DNA of 64,000 bases from Candidatus Vicinibacter affinis (GCA_016714365.1 JADJNH010000005.1:310001-374000); one strand, 5' to 3'; numbered from the stretch's first letter, positions 1-8,659 are shown. Translations and numbers: made by a program. The notes: generated by a model not told the origin, from the sequence alone.

Positions 1-248
1 CGAGAACCCATGAAATAGACATGGAAGGGACTAAGGTTGATGTTCAAAAAACTATGGCAGAAAACCCGCGAAGAATTGTAAAAATCGAAGTAGATATTTA
101 CATGCCGGATTTCGACTATGATTCTAGGAAAAAAGCGATATTGACAAATGCTGCAAAGGGCTGCCCCGTATCAAGGAGTCTGAATCATGAAATTGAAGAG
201 GTTGTTACTTTTCATTGGAATTCATCGGGGGAAACGAAAAGTGAATAA
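1..248 (+). CDS. OsmC family protein, C-terminal part (cut by window edge)
   Basis: The reading frame is open from the left edge (frame starting at base 3), so the gene begins outside the window; the ATG at 21 is probably internal. The visible part ends with the OsmC-family signature AAKGCPVSRSL, containing the second conserved cysteine, followed by a short VVTFHW tail. OsmC/Ohr proteins are small cytoplasmic thiol peroxidases that reduce organic hydroperoxides with two cysteines; the first cysteine would lie upstream and cannot be seen. Which subgroup (OsmC, Ohr or YhfA-like) this belongs to cannot be settled from the fragment. A 6-bp hairpin (GATTTT/AAAATC, 264-280) lies between this gene and the convergent OmpA-like gene and may terminate both. 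Confidence 0.8.
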   Translation, partial: RTHEIDMEGTKVDVQKTMAENPRRIVKIEVDIYMPDFDYDSRKKAILTNAAKGCPVSRSLNHEIEEVVTFHWNSSGETKSE

Positions 249-289
249 ATTAGTTGATAATAGGATTTTTTTGTAAAATCAAAATTAAA

Positions 290-1474
290 CTAAATACTTA
301 TTATTTTAATTTCAACTCTTTGATTTAATAATCTTCCTTCTTTTGTTGAATTTGAAGCAACAGGTTGTCTTTTCCCATACCCTTTGTAAGAAATACGTTC
401 TTCAGCTATTCCTTTAGCTAAGATATAATCACGCACTGCTTTGGCTCTATTGGTCGATAAGCGATCACAAAATTCATGACTAGGTTGGCCATTGGTATGA
501 CCTCCGATTTCAATGGTTATTTTTGGATTGGTTTTTAAAAAATCATACACTTCATCTAGAACAGGAAAAGAATTTGCATTAATTTTAAAACTGTCAGCAG
601 GGAATTGAAGTTTTTCAATTTTTATAGTTTGGCCAACTTTAACTTTGGATTTATCTAGTTCTTTTAATATTTTTTGTTGCTTTTTAATTGAAACATTTGG
701 TGATTCTGGTGTGCTTTTGATTTTTTCGGCTGAGCCAAGAATAGCAGTGTGAGATTTTTGTTCTGAGGCTTCAATTGCTGCTTTTTCATTTTTATATGCG
801 AGGTATTTTTTCTTATCCTCAGGACATGGAATTAGTTTAATATTAGAGGCATTATCAAGGAGTAGGTTCCCATTATAGGGAAAAAGAACAGGGGTTTTGT
901 AAAAGGCCTCAAGTTCAAAATAAGCCATATCGGATTTAGGTTTAAACTCAAAGTCAAATCTTTTCCAATCGGAATTTGCTACCGGTTCAGATTCTGCAAG
1001 TAATTCTTTCTGGTTACAGTATCCTTCACCACCATAAATTCTTAAAATTACAGGTGTAGTGAAAGGTTTAAGTTCCATGCTGCCTGTGTTGGATGCACTT
1101 TTATATTCAAGCGATCTTGTTAAATAAATTGAAAATGCATAACAGCGTCCCTTCTTTAATGGACTTGAAAGTTTCTGTCCAACACGTTCATAGGTTTCAT
1201 TTTCTCTAACAACCATTCCTAAATAAGTGCTTCCATGATAAGCTGTCTTTGTAACCTTGAACAAGGGCTCCATCCCTGGAACCTGTGGTTGTATATCAGG
1301 TGGCGTTTCACTACGGAAGCCGCAATCAATCCAGGCAGCTGGAGGATTACAACACTGGGGCGTTCCTTCAAAAGAGCCATTAATGAGTACAATCATGGAT
1401 GTATCGTTCTGCCCCATTAGTAATTGAGAAGAATAAAACAAAAAACCAATTAATATAATAAATCTAATACTCAT
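290..1474 (-). CDS. OmpA-family envelope protein
   Basis: Exported protein of about 394 residues. The ATG at 1474 is preferred because it gives a clean signal peptide (MSIRFIILIGFLFYSS...); an in-frame start at 1510 would add 12 charged residues before it. The middle (about residues 25-210) looks like a beta-sandwich with several aromatic strands and is not assigned. After a short linker rich in Lys and Gln, the last 110 residues form an OmpA/MotB peptidoglycan-binding domain: an NSFPVLDEV segment, IEIGGHTNG, the LSTNRAKAVRDYI helix with the conserved Asn-x-x-Arg, GYGKRQPV and a final NQRVEI. The family anchors the outer membrane or outer-membrane complexes to peptidoglycan. It stands alone, convergent with the OsmC gene. 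The cargo role of the N-terminal part is unknown. Confidence 0.85.
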   Translation of the reverse strand: MSIRFIILIGFLFYSSQLLMGQNDTSMIVLINGSFEGTPQCCNPPAAWIDCGFRSETPPDIQPQVPGMEPLFKVTKTAYHGSTYLGMVVRENETYERVGQKLSSPLKKGRCYAFSIYLTRSLEYKSASNTGSMELKPFTTPVILRIYGGEGYCNQKELLAESEPVANSDWKRFDFEFKPKSDMAYFELEAFYKTPVLFPYNGNLLLDNASNIKLIPCPEDKKKYLAYKNEKAAIEASEQKSHTAILGSAEKIKSTPESPNVSIKKQQKILKELDKSKVKVGQTIKIEKLQFPADSFKINANSFPVLDEVYDFLKTNPKITIEIGGHTNGQPSHEFCDRLSTNRAKAVRDYILAKGIAEERISYKGYGKRQPVASNSTKEGRLLNQRVEIKIISI

Positions 1475-1651
1475 GTACACTCTCTTGGAAAACTTAAACG
1501 TCAGACCCAATATTTTGTTGGAGAAAGTTAAGAAAATTATTTAATTAATTGAAACACAATTTGAAATTTAAATCATGTATCAATTTAATAAGTGGACAAA
1601 AGTGGATTTAGTTTAAATAAGCAAATATTGTTCAAAAAGAAAGGATCAAAA

Positions 1652-2260
1652 TTAAATTTTTAAAATACCCTTTTTCCCCTTAAATTCATAGAGTAGAAAC
1701 CAAGTTTTATCTTTTTTATCAATTATTGGGAATGAAAATGTTGAAACATTAACTAGGTCATTTTGATATAGAATTAGCTCATTCATATCATAAATTAGAA
1801 TAGAAATGTTTTCATTTTTATACTCTTGGGATGACTTAAGAATTAATTTGTCATCCAATAGAATTGGTATAACTACCGGTGTATCCAGTAAGCAGGAATA
1901 AATTATTGAAAAGTCTTCATTATTTTGGTCTGTGTAGCTAAGCTTATAACTGACATTTACTTCGTGAAAAGAGTTAATTTGGTCAATGAGAAGTATTTCG
2001 GAGTGATTTCCCACAAAGTCTTTCAAAGGTTTAAAGTTTTCTAGATGGGTACTTCGCTGGATTTTTAAATTGTGAATTACTTCTGGAAAGTCAATTTTTA
2101 ATTCTGCAAAGTCCGAACCAATTTGAGTAAATACAAAGGTAATTTTGTTTTCTGATGGGGAGTTTGCAAGACAATTTGAATTAACATACATTAATAAAAA
2201 GAGAACCAATTTGGTAGTTATGATTGAAGTTGAGTAGAAAGATTTAGCGTAACCAAACAT
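1652..2260 (-). CDS. Exported hypothetical protein with a sorting-domain-like C terminus
   Basis: A 202-residue protein whose N terminus carries a hydrophobic segment (KLVLFLLMYVNSNCLA) that fits a signal peptide. No family is recognised. Residues about 40-125 have the alternating pattern of a fibronectin-like beta-sandwich. The last 65 residues resemble a shortened T9SS type A sorting domain: an ISILIYDMNELILYQN strand pair, a central loop and a final FKGKKGILKI, comparable with the usual VYDLNGK...KKIIK layout. It lacks the typical YPNP opening, so secretion by T9SS is only a suggestion. The start codon directly abuts a 28-bp perfect AT palindrome (2261-2288). Confidence 0.6.
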   Translation of the reverse strand: MFGYAKSFYSTSIITTKLVLFLLMYVNSNCLANSPSENKITFVFTQIGSDFAELKIDFPEVIHNLKIQRSTHLENFKPLKDFVGNHSEILLIDQINSFHEVNVSYKLSYTDQNNEDFSIIYSCLLDTPVVIPILLDDKLILKSSQEYKNENISILIYDMNELILYQNDLVNVSTFSFPIIDKKDKTWFLLYEFKGKKGILKI

Positions 2261-2288
2261 ATAATTATATATTATAATATATAATTAT
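2261..2288. repeat. 28-bp perfect AT-only palindrome upstream of the 1652-2260 gene
   Basis: Two 14-base arms, ATAATTATATATTA and TAATATATAATTAT, are exact reverse complements with no spacer. The palindrome touches the start codon of the minus-strand gene, so it would sit in that gene's leader or operator position. No T-run follows on either strand, so it is not an obvious terminator. A/T-only composition makes chance formation easier than for mixed sequence. Confidence 0.6.
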
Positions 2289-2408
2289 CAAAATATGTGC
2301 CAAATATGTAGGTTTTGTCAGATAGTGGTTATACACCATTTTTGGATATTACACCATTCTTATGATTTATATCTTGTGCTAATCCGATATCCAATTCCGG
2401 CGGATAAT

Positions 2409-2416
2409 TATCTTTG
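2409..2416 (+). promoter_or_regulatory. -7 promoter element TATCTTTG for the phosphatase gene
   Basis: TATCTTTG matches the Bacteroidota -7 consensus TAnnTTTG and lies 20 bases before the ATG at 2437. No well-spaced TTG/TTTG (-33) element is visible, so this rests on the -7 match and position. Confidence 0.4.
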
Positions 2417-2436
2417 CCTTAATATCATGTGCAAAA

Positions 2437-2877
2437 ATGAGAATCTTAATGGTGTGCTTGGGAAATATATGTCGATCTCCGATGGCTCAAGGAATTATGG
2501 AAAAGCTTGTCAAAGATAGAGGATTAGATTGGGTAATTGATTCTGCTGGAACAAACGGAATGCATAATGGTGAATCTCCTGATAAAAGGGCTATTGAGGA
2601 GGCCAGAAACAGGGGAATAGATATTAGCCAACAAAGATCAAGGAAAATTAGAAAATCGGATCTTGAATACTTTGACATAATATTTTCAATGGATAACAGA
2701 GTTTTAAAGGAGTGCTTCAAAGTATTTGGTGACCGGTCAGACAAAAATATTAAATGCATAATGAGTTTTGTTAATTCTAATGAGGAAGTGGAAGATCCAT
2801 ATTATGATGGGAGTTTTAAAAAGGCATTTGATAAAATTGAAGCAGGTTGCCATGCGATGATCTCTCAATTCTCCTGA
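2437..2877 (+). CDS. Low-molecular-weight protein-tyrosine phosphatase
   Basis: Cytoplasmic phosphatase of 146 residues, the normal family length. The N-terminal P-loop CLGNICRS (C7 to R13, the C-x5-R-S signature) holds the nucleophilic cysteine and the phosphate-binding arginine. The general-acid loop is VEDPYYDG with Asp120, in the usual DPYYDG form. Members hydrolyse phosphotyrosine and in bacteria often act on tyrosine kinases that control polysaccharide export. No tyrosine kinase or capsule gene lies in the window, so the partner is unknown. It probably has its own promoter at 2409-2416, and the ferritin gene follows 43 bases downstream on the same strand. Confidence 0.93.
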   Translation: MRILMVCLGNICRSPMAQGIMEKLVKDRGLDWVIDSAGTNGMHNGESPDKRAIEEARNRGIDISQQRSRKIRKSDLEYFDIIFSMDNRVLKECFKVFGDRSDKNIKCIMSFVNSNEEVEDPYYDGSFKKAFDKIEAGCHAMISQFS

Positions 2878-2920
2878 TATAAAAAGTGTTAGATTTTTAA
2901 TAATTTTAAATGATAAATAA

Positions 2921-3442
2921 ATGATACAAGGAATTGAACAGGCAATAAATGAACAAATTGCAAAGGAAGCCGAAGCTAGTTTCTCATATTTAAGCATGGC
3001 AGTTTGGTGTGATTACAAAGGATTAGAAGGTACTGCCCAATTTTTTTACAGGCAATCAGATGAAGAAAAATTTCACATGATGAAATTAGTCGAATATCTA
3101 TTAGAAATGGATTGTAAACCTATTATTCCTGCTTTGGGGAATGTGGTAAATGAATATGACTCTGTTCAATCTATTTTTAAACATACATTAGAACAAGAGA
3201 AAACTGTAAGTCAATCTATTCATAGAATAATTGAAATGGCAACTCAGGCCAATGACCATGGAACTAATAATTTCTTACAATGGTATGTGGCTGAGCAAAG
3301 AGAAGAGGAGTCTATGATCCGAAAGATTATAGACAAAATTGATTTAATAGGTGATGGTCCTCAGAGCCTGTATTATATTGACAAGGAAATGGATCGATTT
3401 AACCAAGTTATACTTAAGAAAACAGAAGGAGAGAAGGAATAA
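2921..3442 (+). CDS. ftnA: Non-haem ferritin
   Basis: Iron-storage ferritin of 173 residues, matching bacterial FtnA end to end. The di-iron ferroxidase ligands are visible: E16 (NEQIAKEAEAS helix), E49 and H52 (DEEKFHM) and E93 (EQEK), followed by FLQWYVAEQREEE in the fourth helix. Twenty-four subunits form a shell that oxidises Fe(II) and stores it as ferric mineral in the cytoplasm, limiting Fenton chemistry. No haem-ligand methionine typical of bacterioferritin stands out. It lies 43 bases after the phosphatase gene and may share its transcript; an AT-rich 238-bp gap follows. Confidence 0.95.
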   Translation: MIQGIEQAINEQIAKEAEASFSYLSMAVWCDYKGLEGTAQFFYRQSDEEKFHMMKLVEYLLEMDCKPIIPALGNVVNEYDSVQSIFKHTLEQEKTVSQSIHRIIEMATQANDHGTNNFLQWYVAEQREEESMIRKIIDKIDLIGDGPQSLYYIDKEMDRFNQVILKKTEGEKE

Positions 3443-3680
3443 TTAAAAAAGATTTCAGAATAGCACAATCATAGAAATATATTTAATTTGGCGAAATAGT
3501 ATGATTTTTATAATAAATTTTAAAATAGCACTATTTATAATTAAATACAAAACAATATTTTAAAATAATTCAAAATCCAAAAATTGTCAAGTCCAATGTC
3601 ATTTTGAATTTTAATTAAATTAGTTCAGACTTTTGTGATTATGCTTTATACTTTGTATTTTTATAGTATAATTTGAAATT

Positions 3681-4151
3681 ATGAAAATATTTTTTTTGGC
3701 TGTTTTGGTCAGTTTTGGCAGTCTTATTAACGCACAAAAGATTACACCTGAGGTAATTGCTTCTGCAGGTGATGTATTTAAGTCAGGAGGTTTTACTCTT
3801 GAGTGGACATTAGGGGAAATTGCAACCGAAAGTTTAAGTTCTTCAAATTTTAGACTTACGCAAGGTTTTCATCAAGGCAATATTGTCATTTCCTCAGTTT
3901 CCAATTCAATAATTGAAGGCTTTAGTGTTTATCCAAATCCAGCATACTTCTCAATAAATTTGGAAAATTTTACAAATGGTATTGTTCGATATAGTTTAGT
4001 CGACATGCATGGTTTGGAAATTGAAAACAATAAAATTACAGAAGGAATTCATCAAATAAATATTGAAAATGTCCCCGTGGGAACTTATATTTTAAGGGTG
4101 CAGAATCACCACCAAGCACAAAATTTTAAAATTGAAAAAATAAATAAATAA
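3681..4151 (+). CDS. Small secreted protein with T9SS type A sorting domain
   Basis: A 156-residue protein with a signal peptide (MKIFFLAVLVSFGSLINAQ). The mature N-terminal half (about 20-75) contains the SAGDVFKSGGFTLEWTLGE pattern common in short Bacteroidota exported proteins and ends in RLTQGFHQG. The C-terminal 80 residues are a T9SS type A sorting domain: FSVYPNPA, IRYSLVDMHG-type strands, PVGTYILRV and a final basic KIEKINK. The CTD would direct export through the T9SS and attachment to the cell surface. The payload between signal and CTD is only about 60 residues and has no known activity. It lies 8 bases before the next secreted-protein gene, so the two are probably co-transcribed. 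Confidence 0.8.
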   Translation: MKIFFLAVLVSFGSLINAQKITPEVIASAGDVFKSGGFTLEWTLGEIATESLSSSNFRLTQGFHQGNIVISSVSNSIIEGFSVYPNPAYFSINLENFTNGIVRYSLVDMHGLEIENNKITEGIHQINIENVPVGTYILRVQNHHQAQNFKIEKINK

Positions 4152-4159
4152 TTTGAATC

Positions 4160-5767
4160 ATGAATAAAAGTCTATTAATTCTCGCAATTGCTTTTGGTCT
4201 AAGCATAAATATGATGGCGCAGGGCCCATCATTCAAGTATCAGGGAGTTGCCCGAAATGCCCAAAATGCGGCCTTGGTGAATCAAAATATTTCGCTGAGG
4301 TTGTCGATAGTTAATGCTGCAAATGCAACAGTCTATTCTGAAATACATAATACACGAACATCTGATTTGGGAATTTTTAATGTGAATGTATGTGGCGGAT
4401 CAAATCCATCGGGTACTTGTACAACCATAGATTGGAGCGTTGCAGGATATCAACTTAAAGTTGAATTAGATCCTGCAGGAGGATCCAGCTATTTAAATAT
4501 GGGGAACTCACCAATTTTAAGTGTTCCGGTGGCTGCTTATGCAAGTAAAGCAGGTTCCGTAACAGGAGATAATGATGGAAATCCACAAAACGAATTGCAG
4601 ACCCTTAGTTTTAATGCCAACAGTAATATGTTGTCCATCACTCAAGGAAACAATGTTGATTTAACTGCATTAAAGAACGATGCAGATTCCGATGCGGCGA
4701 ATGAAATTCAAACCATCTCCTTGGACACCACCAATAATGAAATACGGTTGAGTAAAAATGGAGGTAGCTTTATATTACCTTCCAGTGGTAATAGCTTGTG
4801 GACTAAAGCAGGAAGTGAATTAAAATATTCACATTCTTCCAGTGTTGGTATTACTTTTAATCCTGGCAAATTCGAACTTTCTTTTGGGCCTACTTCGAAA
4901 AAGAATTTTACATCAAGCACCAATAAATGGGCTGAGGAGTATACAACCTTTCCCACCAATGCAATGAAGACAACAGCCTATGGTGCTGAAATTCAAGAGT
5001 ATCCTGCGACTTTCAGTCAGTATTATTTAAGATTCAACGCGGATACATTTTTTCATGTAAGGGCGACAAATTTTACTTCACCAGGAGTAAGTACCCAATT
5101 AGTTTTGAATAATGCAGTACTTAGCGGGACCACACCAGTAAGAGTGATTGGAACATTGTTAGATGCTCAGGGAGGAATCGGTAGAGCAATAACTGCTTTG
5201 GCTGGGCGACCTGGTTGCGGTCTGGTTGCGGCAACAATAAACAATGTAATAACTCCATATATGGGTGTGTTTAGCCCTTCAAATCCCAATTCACTAATTG
5301 GTGGTATTTATATTAATGGCACACAATCAATTGTTGCTGCAAACATGAAGAACTTTTGGATGGATCACCCAACAGATCCAACGAAGGAGATTTGGTATGC
5401 TTGTGTAGAGGGTCCTGAAGCAGCTGCTTATGAACGAGGGTCAGCACAACTTTTAAACGGAGAGTGTGAAGTAAAATTCAGTGAGCATTTTGAAATAGTG
5501 ATCAATCCCAATACCATGACTGTACAACTTACGCCTCAATCAGCCGAATCTGAAGGACTTGCAGTAGTTGAACGAACTGCTAAAGGTTTTAAGGTAAAGG
5601 AACTGCGAAAAGGAAATGGTACATATAAATTTGACTGGGAAGTAAAAGGTGTAAGAAAAGGGTATGAAGATTATAAGGCCATAAGAATTAAAGGTCTTGA
5701 AACGCCAGTGCTTGTAAAAGAAGGAACTTCTGTAGGTATGGACTGGAAAGTTACAAACCAAAAGTAG
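4160..5767 (+). CDS. Secreted tail-fibre-like surface protein
   Basis: A 535-residue protein with a signal peptide ending MMAQ. Residues 20-140 form the module typical of many Bacteroidota exported proteins (FKYQGVARNAQ...SLRLSI...TSDLGIFNVNVCGG...PVAAYASKA). The centre (about 140-390) has DNDGNPQNE and DADSDAANEIQ stretches as in collagen-like or phage-tail-like stalks. The C-terminal 140 residues begin KNFWMDHPTDP and contain WYACVEGPEA, a domain seen at the ends of trimeric fibre-like proteins. There is no T9SS sorting tail, unlike its upstream partner. A structural surface or adhesion role is inferred from architecture only. A strong terminator follows 16 bases downstream. Confidence 0.75.
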   Translation: MNKSLLILAIAFGLSINMMAQGPSFKYQGVARNAQNAALVNQNISLRLSIVNAANATVYSEIHNTRTSDLGIFNVNVCGGSNPSGTCTTIDWSVAGYQLKVELDPAGGSSYLNMGNSPILSVPVAAYASKAGSVTGDNDGNPQNELQTLSFNANSNMLSITQGNNVDLTALKNDADSDAANEIQTISLDTTNNEIRLSKNGGSFILPSSGNSLWTKAGSELKYSHSSSVGITFNPGKFELSFGPTSKKNFTSSTNKWAEEYTTFPTNAMKTTAYGAEIQEYPATFSQYYLRFNADTFFHVRATNFTSPGVSTQLVLNNAVLSGTTPVRVIGTLLDAQGGIGRAITALAGRPGCGLVAATINNVITPYMGVFSPSNPNSLIGGIYINGTQSIVAANMKNFWMDHPTDPTKEIWYACVEGPEAAAYERGSAQLLNGECEVKFSEHFEIVINPNTMTVQLTPQSAESEGLAVVERTAKGFKVKELRKGNGTYKFDWEVKGVRKGYEDYKAIRIKGLETPVLVKEGTSVGMDWKVTNQK

Positions 5768-5783
5768 AAAATTAAATTTTTGT

Positions 5784-5816
5784 AAAAAGCCTCTACATTT
5801 TTGTGGAGGCTTTTTT
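5784..5816 (+). terminator. Rho-independent terminator after the 3681-5767 pair
   Basis: GCCTCTACA (5789-5797) pairs with TGTGGAGGC (5802-5810), with one G-T wobble and a TTTT loop, flanked by five A on the left and six T on the right. The A/T flanks make it potentially bidirectional, so it could also stop hscB transcripts from the opposite strand. Confidence 0.85.
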
Positions 5817-5944
5817 ATTTACTAAAGCAGTTAAAAATTGGGACCTGTGTAAAAGTTTCCGACTTTAGAGAAGTAAAAAATTAATAAAATGATTTCAGGT
5901 AATTCTAGCCAAAGAAAATTAAGACGAAAACTTCAAAACAACAA

Positions 5945-6457
5945 TCAAAGTTCATTTTCTTTATTATTTAAATTGTTGAACAGTCGATCAAAATATTTTA
6001 ATTTAGTATAGTAGTCTAGCATTTTTTGATAAACCTCATTAGAATTATCTCCTGCATCAAAACGCTCTAAATATTCTTTTACTTTCTTTTCTTCTGTAAG
6101 AAAAAGGTCATCTAGTGCTTTTTTAAGAATATTGATTTCAGTTGGGTTGTTTTTAGAAATTGCAAAATCTATCTTTTCGTGAAAATCTAACATTTCCATT
6201 AAAAATGCTGTATTCGGTTTTGGTTCATTTAGATCTGGGCCAAATTTGAGATGGAGAATATATTTTAACCGAAATAAAGGGTTAGATAAAATTCTATAAG
6301 CTTCATTGTTGTAAGAAGAGACAGAACTATTGTGGATGTTATGATCATTAACTATGTCAGGATGACTTTCTTTACTTTTTAAATAAAATTGTCTTCTCAA
6401 CAAAGCAAGGTCTAGGTTAAAGATTTGTTTTAAACCAAAGTGTTCGAAATAGTCCAT
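5945..6457 (-). CDS. hscB: Fe-S cluster co-chaperone HscB (J-domain protein)
   Basis: A 170-residue protein with an N-terminal J domain (about 1-75) containing the obligatory HPD tripeptide in KESHPDIV, and a C-terminal helical domain starting FLMEMLDFHEKI, the counterpart of the FLMEQ...E region of HscB where the scaffold IscU docks. HscB delivers IscU to the Hsp70 HscA and stimulates its ATPase during Fe-S cluster transfer. It starts one base after the rseP stop codon, so the two are translated from the same message. The isc genes themselves are not in the window. Confidence 0.85.
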   Translation of the reverse strand: MDYFEHFGLKQIFNLDLALLRRQFYLKSKESHPDIVNDHNIHNSSVSSYNNEAYRILSNPLFRLKYILHLKFGPDLNEPKPNTAFLMEMLDFHEKIDFAISKNNPTEINILKKALDDLFLTEEKKVKEYLERFDAGDNSNEVYQKMLDYYTKLKYFDRLFNNLNNKENEL

Positions 6458-6458
6458 C

Positions 6459-7796
6459 TTATTTATTGAGAAAGCGGAATAGATCTAAACCATTTGCATA
6501 AAGAAGAAGGCCTAGCAACAATATGAAACCAATTAAAGTAGCTTTTTCAATAATCTTGTCTGGAACCTTTCTCCCGCTGACCACTTCAATCAGCAGAAAG
6601 ACAACATATCCCCCATCTAAAGCCGGAATGGGTAGCAAATTCATAAAGCCCAATATTATAGAAAGAATTCCGGTCATTCTCCAAAAGGAAGTCCAATCCC
6701 AAGTTTTCTCAAACATATTTGCAATGGAAGCAAAACCTCCCAAAGAATCTTTAGCTTTTATTTTTCCAGCAAACATTTGCTTAAAAGCCTTAAGCTGACC
6801 GGATAAAAGATCAACTCCAGTGGTTACCCCTTTAGGAAGGGATTCAAAAAAACCAAAATGTTCTTTCTCAGTTTTTAGGAATTGATCCATTAATTTCCAT
6901 CCTAAACCAATAACTCCTTTATCATCGGAATGCACATCAATCAATAAACTATCTGATCCCCTTAAAATTCCTAATTTAAATGCAGTATTTGGCTTGTTTC
7001 TCAATTTACGATGAGCCTCATGCAGAAAACTTACGTTTACGCCATCAATGGAATATATTACATCACCTGGAGAAACCCCTGATTTTGAAGCTGAAGAATT
7101 GTCTAATATCCGAGCGATAGAAATCGGAAATCGCACCCCCCAAAGCTCCATTGATTTAATTTCTGGCTTGGCCAGAGCCTGGGCATAAATTGGTGAAATT
7201 TCCAATTCAATTGGTGATTCATTTCTGAGTACTGTAATACTGGTCACGTTTTCTAAAACAATACTCTTCAACAATTTGCCTCTGTCAAATCTAATAAAAT
7301 CTGAGTTTCCGACCTTAATAATTTTATCGCCGTCTCTAAATCCCATTTCATAAGCCATGCTGTCTACGCTTATTCCGTATGTCATATTAGCAGTAGGAAG
7401 GTATTCAATCCCGTTTTTCCAAAGCAACATTGCGAATATAAAAAAACCAAGGATAAAGTTTACTGTTACACCTCCAAGCATAATGACCAATCTTTGCCAG
7501 GCTGGTTTAGATCGAAATTCCCATGGTTTTGGTTCTTGTTTGAGTTGCTCTGTGTCAAAACTTTCATCCACCATTCCAGATATCTTAACATAACCGCCAA
7601 GTGGGAGCCAACCTATACCGTACTCTGTTTCGCCAATTTTCTTCTTAAAAATTGCAAAATATGGATCAAAAAACAAATAGAATTTTTCCACTCGAGTTTT
7701 GAACCAACGAGCTGGGAAGAAATGGCCACATTCATGCAATACCACCAAAATTGTAAGACTCAATACAAATTGGCTTATCATAATTATATTATCCAT
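6459..7796 (-). CDS. rseP: RIP metalloprotease RseP (site-2 protease)
   Basis: Inner-membrane zinc protease of 445 residues. The first transmembrane segment carries the zinc-binding motif HECGH (H21, E22, H25). The typical GWLPLGGYVKISGM segment follows, then a membrane helix around 105-125, two PDZ domains (about 135-220 and 225-310) and the third zinc ligand in NLLPIPALDGG (D394) within the last membrane region. RseP-type proteases cut transmembrane anchors of anti-sigma factors and clear remnant signal peptides. A divergent 155-bp region separates it from rsmE; hscB follows with a 1-bp gap. The anti-sigma substrate is not in the window. Confidence 0.95.
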   Translation of the reverse strand: MDNIIMISQFVLSLTILVVLHECGHFFPARWFKTRVEKFYLFFDPYFAIFKKKIGETEYGIGWLPLGGYVKISGMVDESFDTEQLKQEPKPWEFRSKPAWQRLVIMLGGVTVNFILGFFIFAMLLWKNGIEYLPTANMTYGISVDSMAYEMGFRDGDKIIKVGNSDFIRFDRGKLLKSIVLENVTSITVLRNESPIELEISPIYAQALAKPEIKSMELWGVRFPISIARILDNSSASKSGVSPGDVIYSIDGVNVSFLHEAHRKLRNKPNTAFKLGILRGSDSLLIDVHSDDKGVIGLGWKLMDQFLKTEKEHFGFFESLPKGVTTGVDLLSGQLKAFKQMFAGKIKAKDSLGGFASIANMFEKTWDWTSFWRMTGILSIILGFMNLLPIPALDGGYVVFLLIEVVSGRKVPDKIIEKATLIGFILLLGLLLYANGLDLFRFLNK

Positions 7797-7951
7797 GCTT
7801 TAAATATTGTGGTTGAAAACGACAAATTTGATAAATTGTTTAAGAGGCGAAGATAAGTACTTAAACCCAGGATACGCAATACTCAATTTATGTTGAATTA
7901 TAGGTATTTTATAAAATAGAATACAGATATATTTATGGATAATTTTTAGGT

Positions 7952-8659
7952 ATGCTATTGTTTCAAGGAATAAGGGATGGACTCAAAAATATTTTGCTGT
8001 CACCCGAAGAGAGTCACCATTGTTTTAAAGTTACCAGACATAGGGCAGGAGACACCGTTTTAGTTACAGATTTTGGTGGTATAATATGGTCTGGTAAGAT
8101 AGTCGGAATCGCAAATGATCAAGGTAATATTGAGATTATTGAAATTTACAAAGAATTGGTTCCAAAGGGTGGAAAAATTACATTAGGTGTCAGTCTTACA
8201 AATCATTTGGATAGATTTGAGTGGTTTTTAGAAAAAGCTGTGGAAACTGGTGTCGATCAAATTTACCCAATGGCTTGTGCCCGCACTAAGATTCATAAGG
8301 AGAAAAGGGAGAGATGGGAAAAAATTATTCTCTCTGCGGCCAAACAAACATTAAGGCCTAGTTTACCTATTCTTGAACCTTTAATTAAGATAGATGCCCT
8401 GCTTAAAACAAATAGATCAACCCAACGTTTTATATGTCATTGTGAAGAAGGTGCAGAACATTTTTTAGGGACGGATTATGACCCTGATCTAAATGTTATC
8501 GTGTTGATTGGTCCTGAAGGGGATTTTACATTAGCAGAGATAGAAAGTAGTTTGGCAGCAGGTTTCAAACAGACTAATTTAGGTGATTATCGCCTTAGAA
8601 CTGAAACAGCTGCATTGGCTACCTGTATCATTTTACAAACAGTAAAAAACATTAAATGA
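7952..8659 (+). CDS. rsmE: 16S rRNA (uracil-1498-N3)-methyltransferase RsmE
   Basis: A 235-residue SPOUT-class methyltransferase. The N-terminal PUA-like domain has SPEESHHCFKVTRHRAGD; the C-terminal knotted domain has the KAVETGVDQIYP region, SAAKQTLRPSLP and the SAM-binding knot IGPEGDFT...GDYRLRTETAA. RsmE methylates U1498 of 16S rRNA in the assembled 30S subunit. Length and all motifs are normal. The stop overlaps the next start in an ATGA arrangement (8656-8659), so the DUF4159 gene is translationally coupled. Confidence 0.95.
   Translation: MLLFQGIRDGLKNILLSPEESHHCFKVTRHRAGDTVLVTDFGGIIWSGKIVGIANDQGNIEIIEIYKELVPKGGKITLGVSLTNHLDRFEWFLEKAVETGVDQIYPMACARTKIHKEKRERWEKIILSAAKQTLRPSLPILEPLIKIDALLKTNRSTQRFICHCEEGAEHFLGTDYDPDLNVIVLIGPEGDFTLAEIESSLAAGFKQTNLGDYRLRTETAALATCIILQTVKNIK

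Noticed and set aside
264..280. GATTTT/AAAATC hairpin as a terminator between OsmC and the OmpA-like gene
   Set aside because: Only 6 A/T-rich base pairs; mentioned in the OsmC entry but too weak for a separate call.
5889..6011. A 40-codon plus-strand frame after the terminator, basic N terminus
   Set aside because: Its second half overlaps the 3' end of hscB antisense, no promoter or family match is seen, and the composition is that of a chance frame.
7494..7856. A 120-codon plus-strand frame
   Set aside because: Lies antisense in the well-supported rseP gene and has no protein-like motif.
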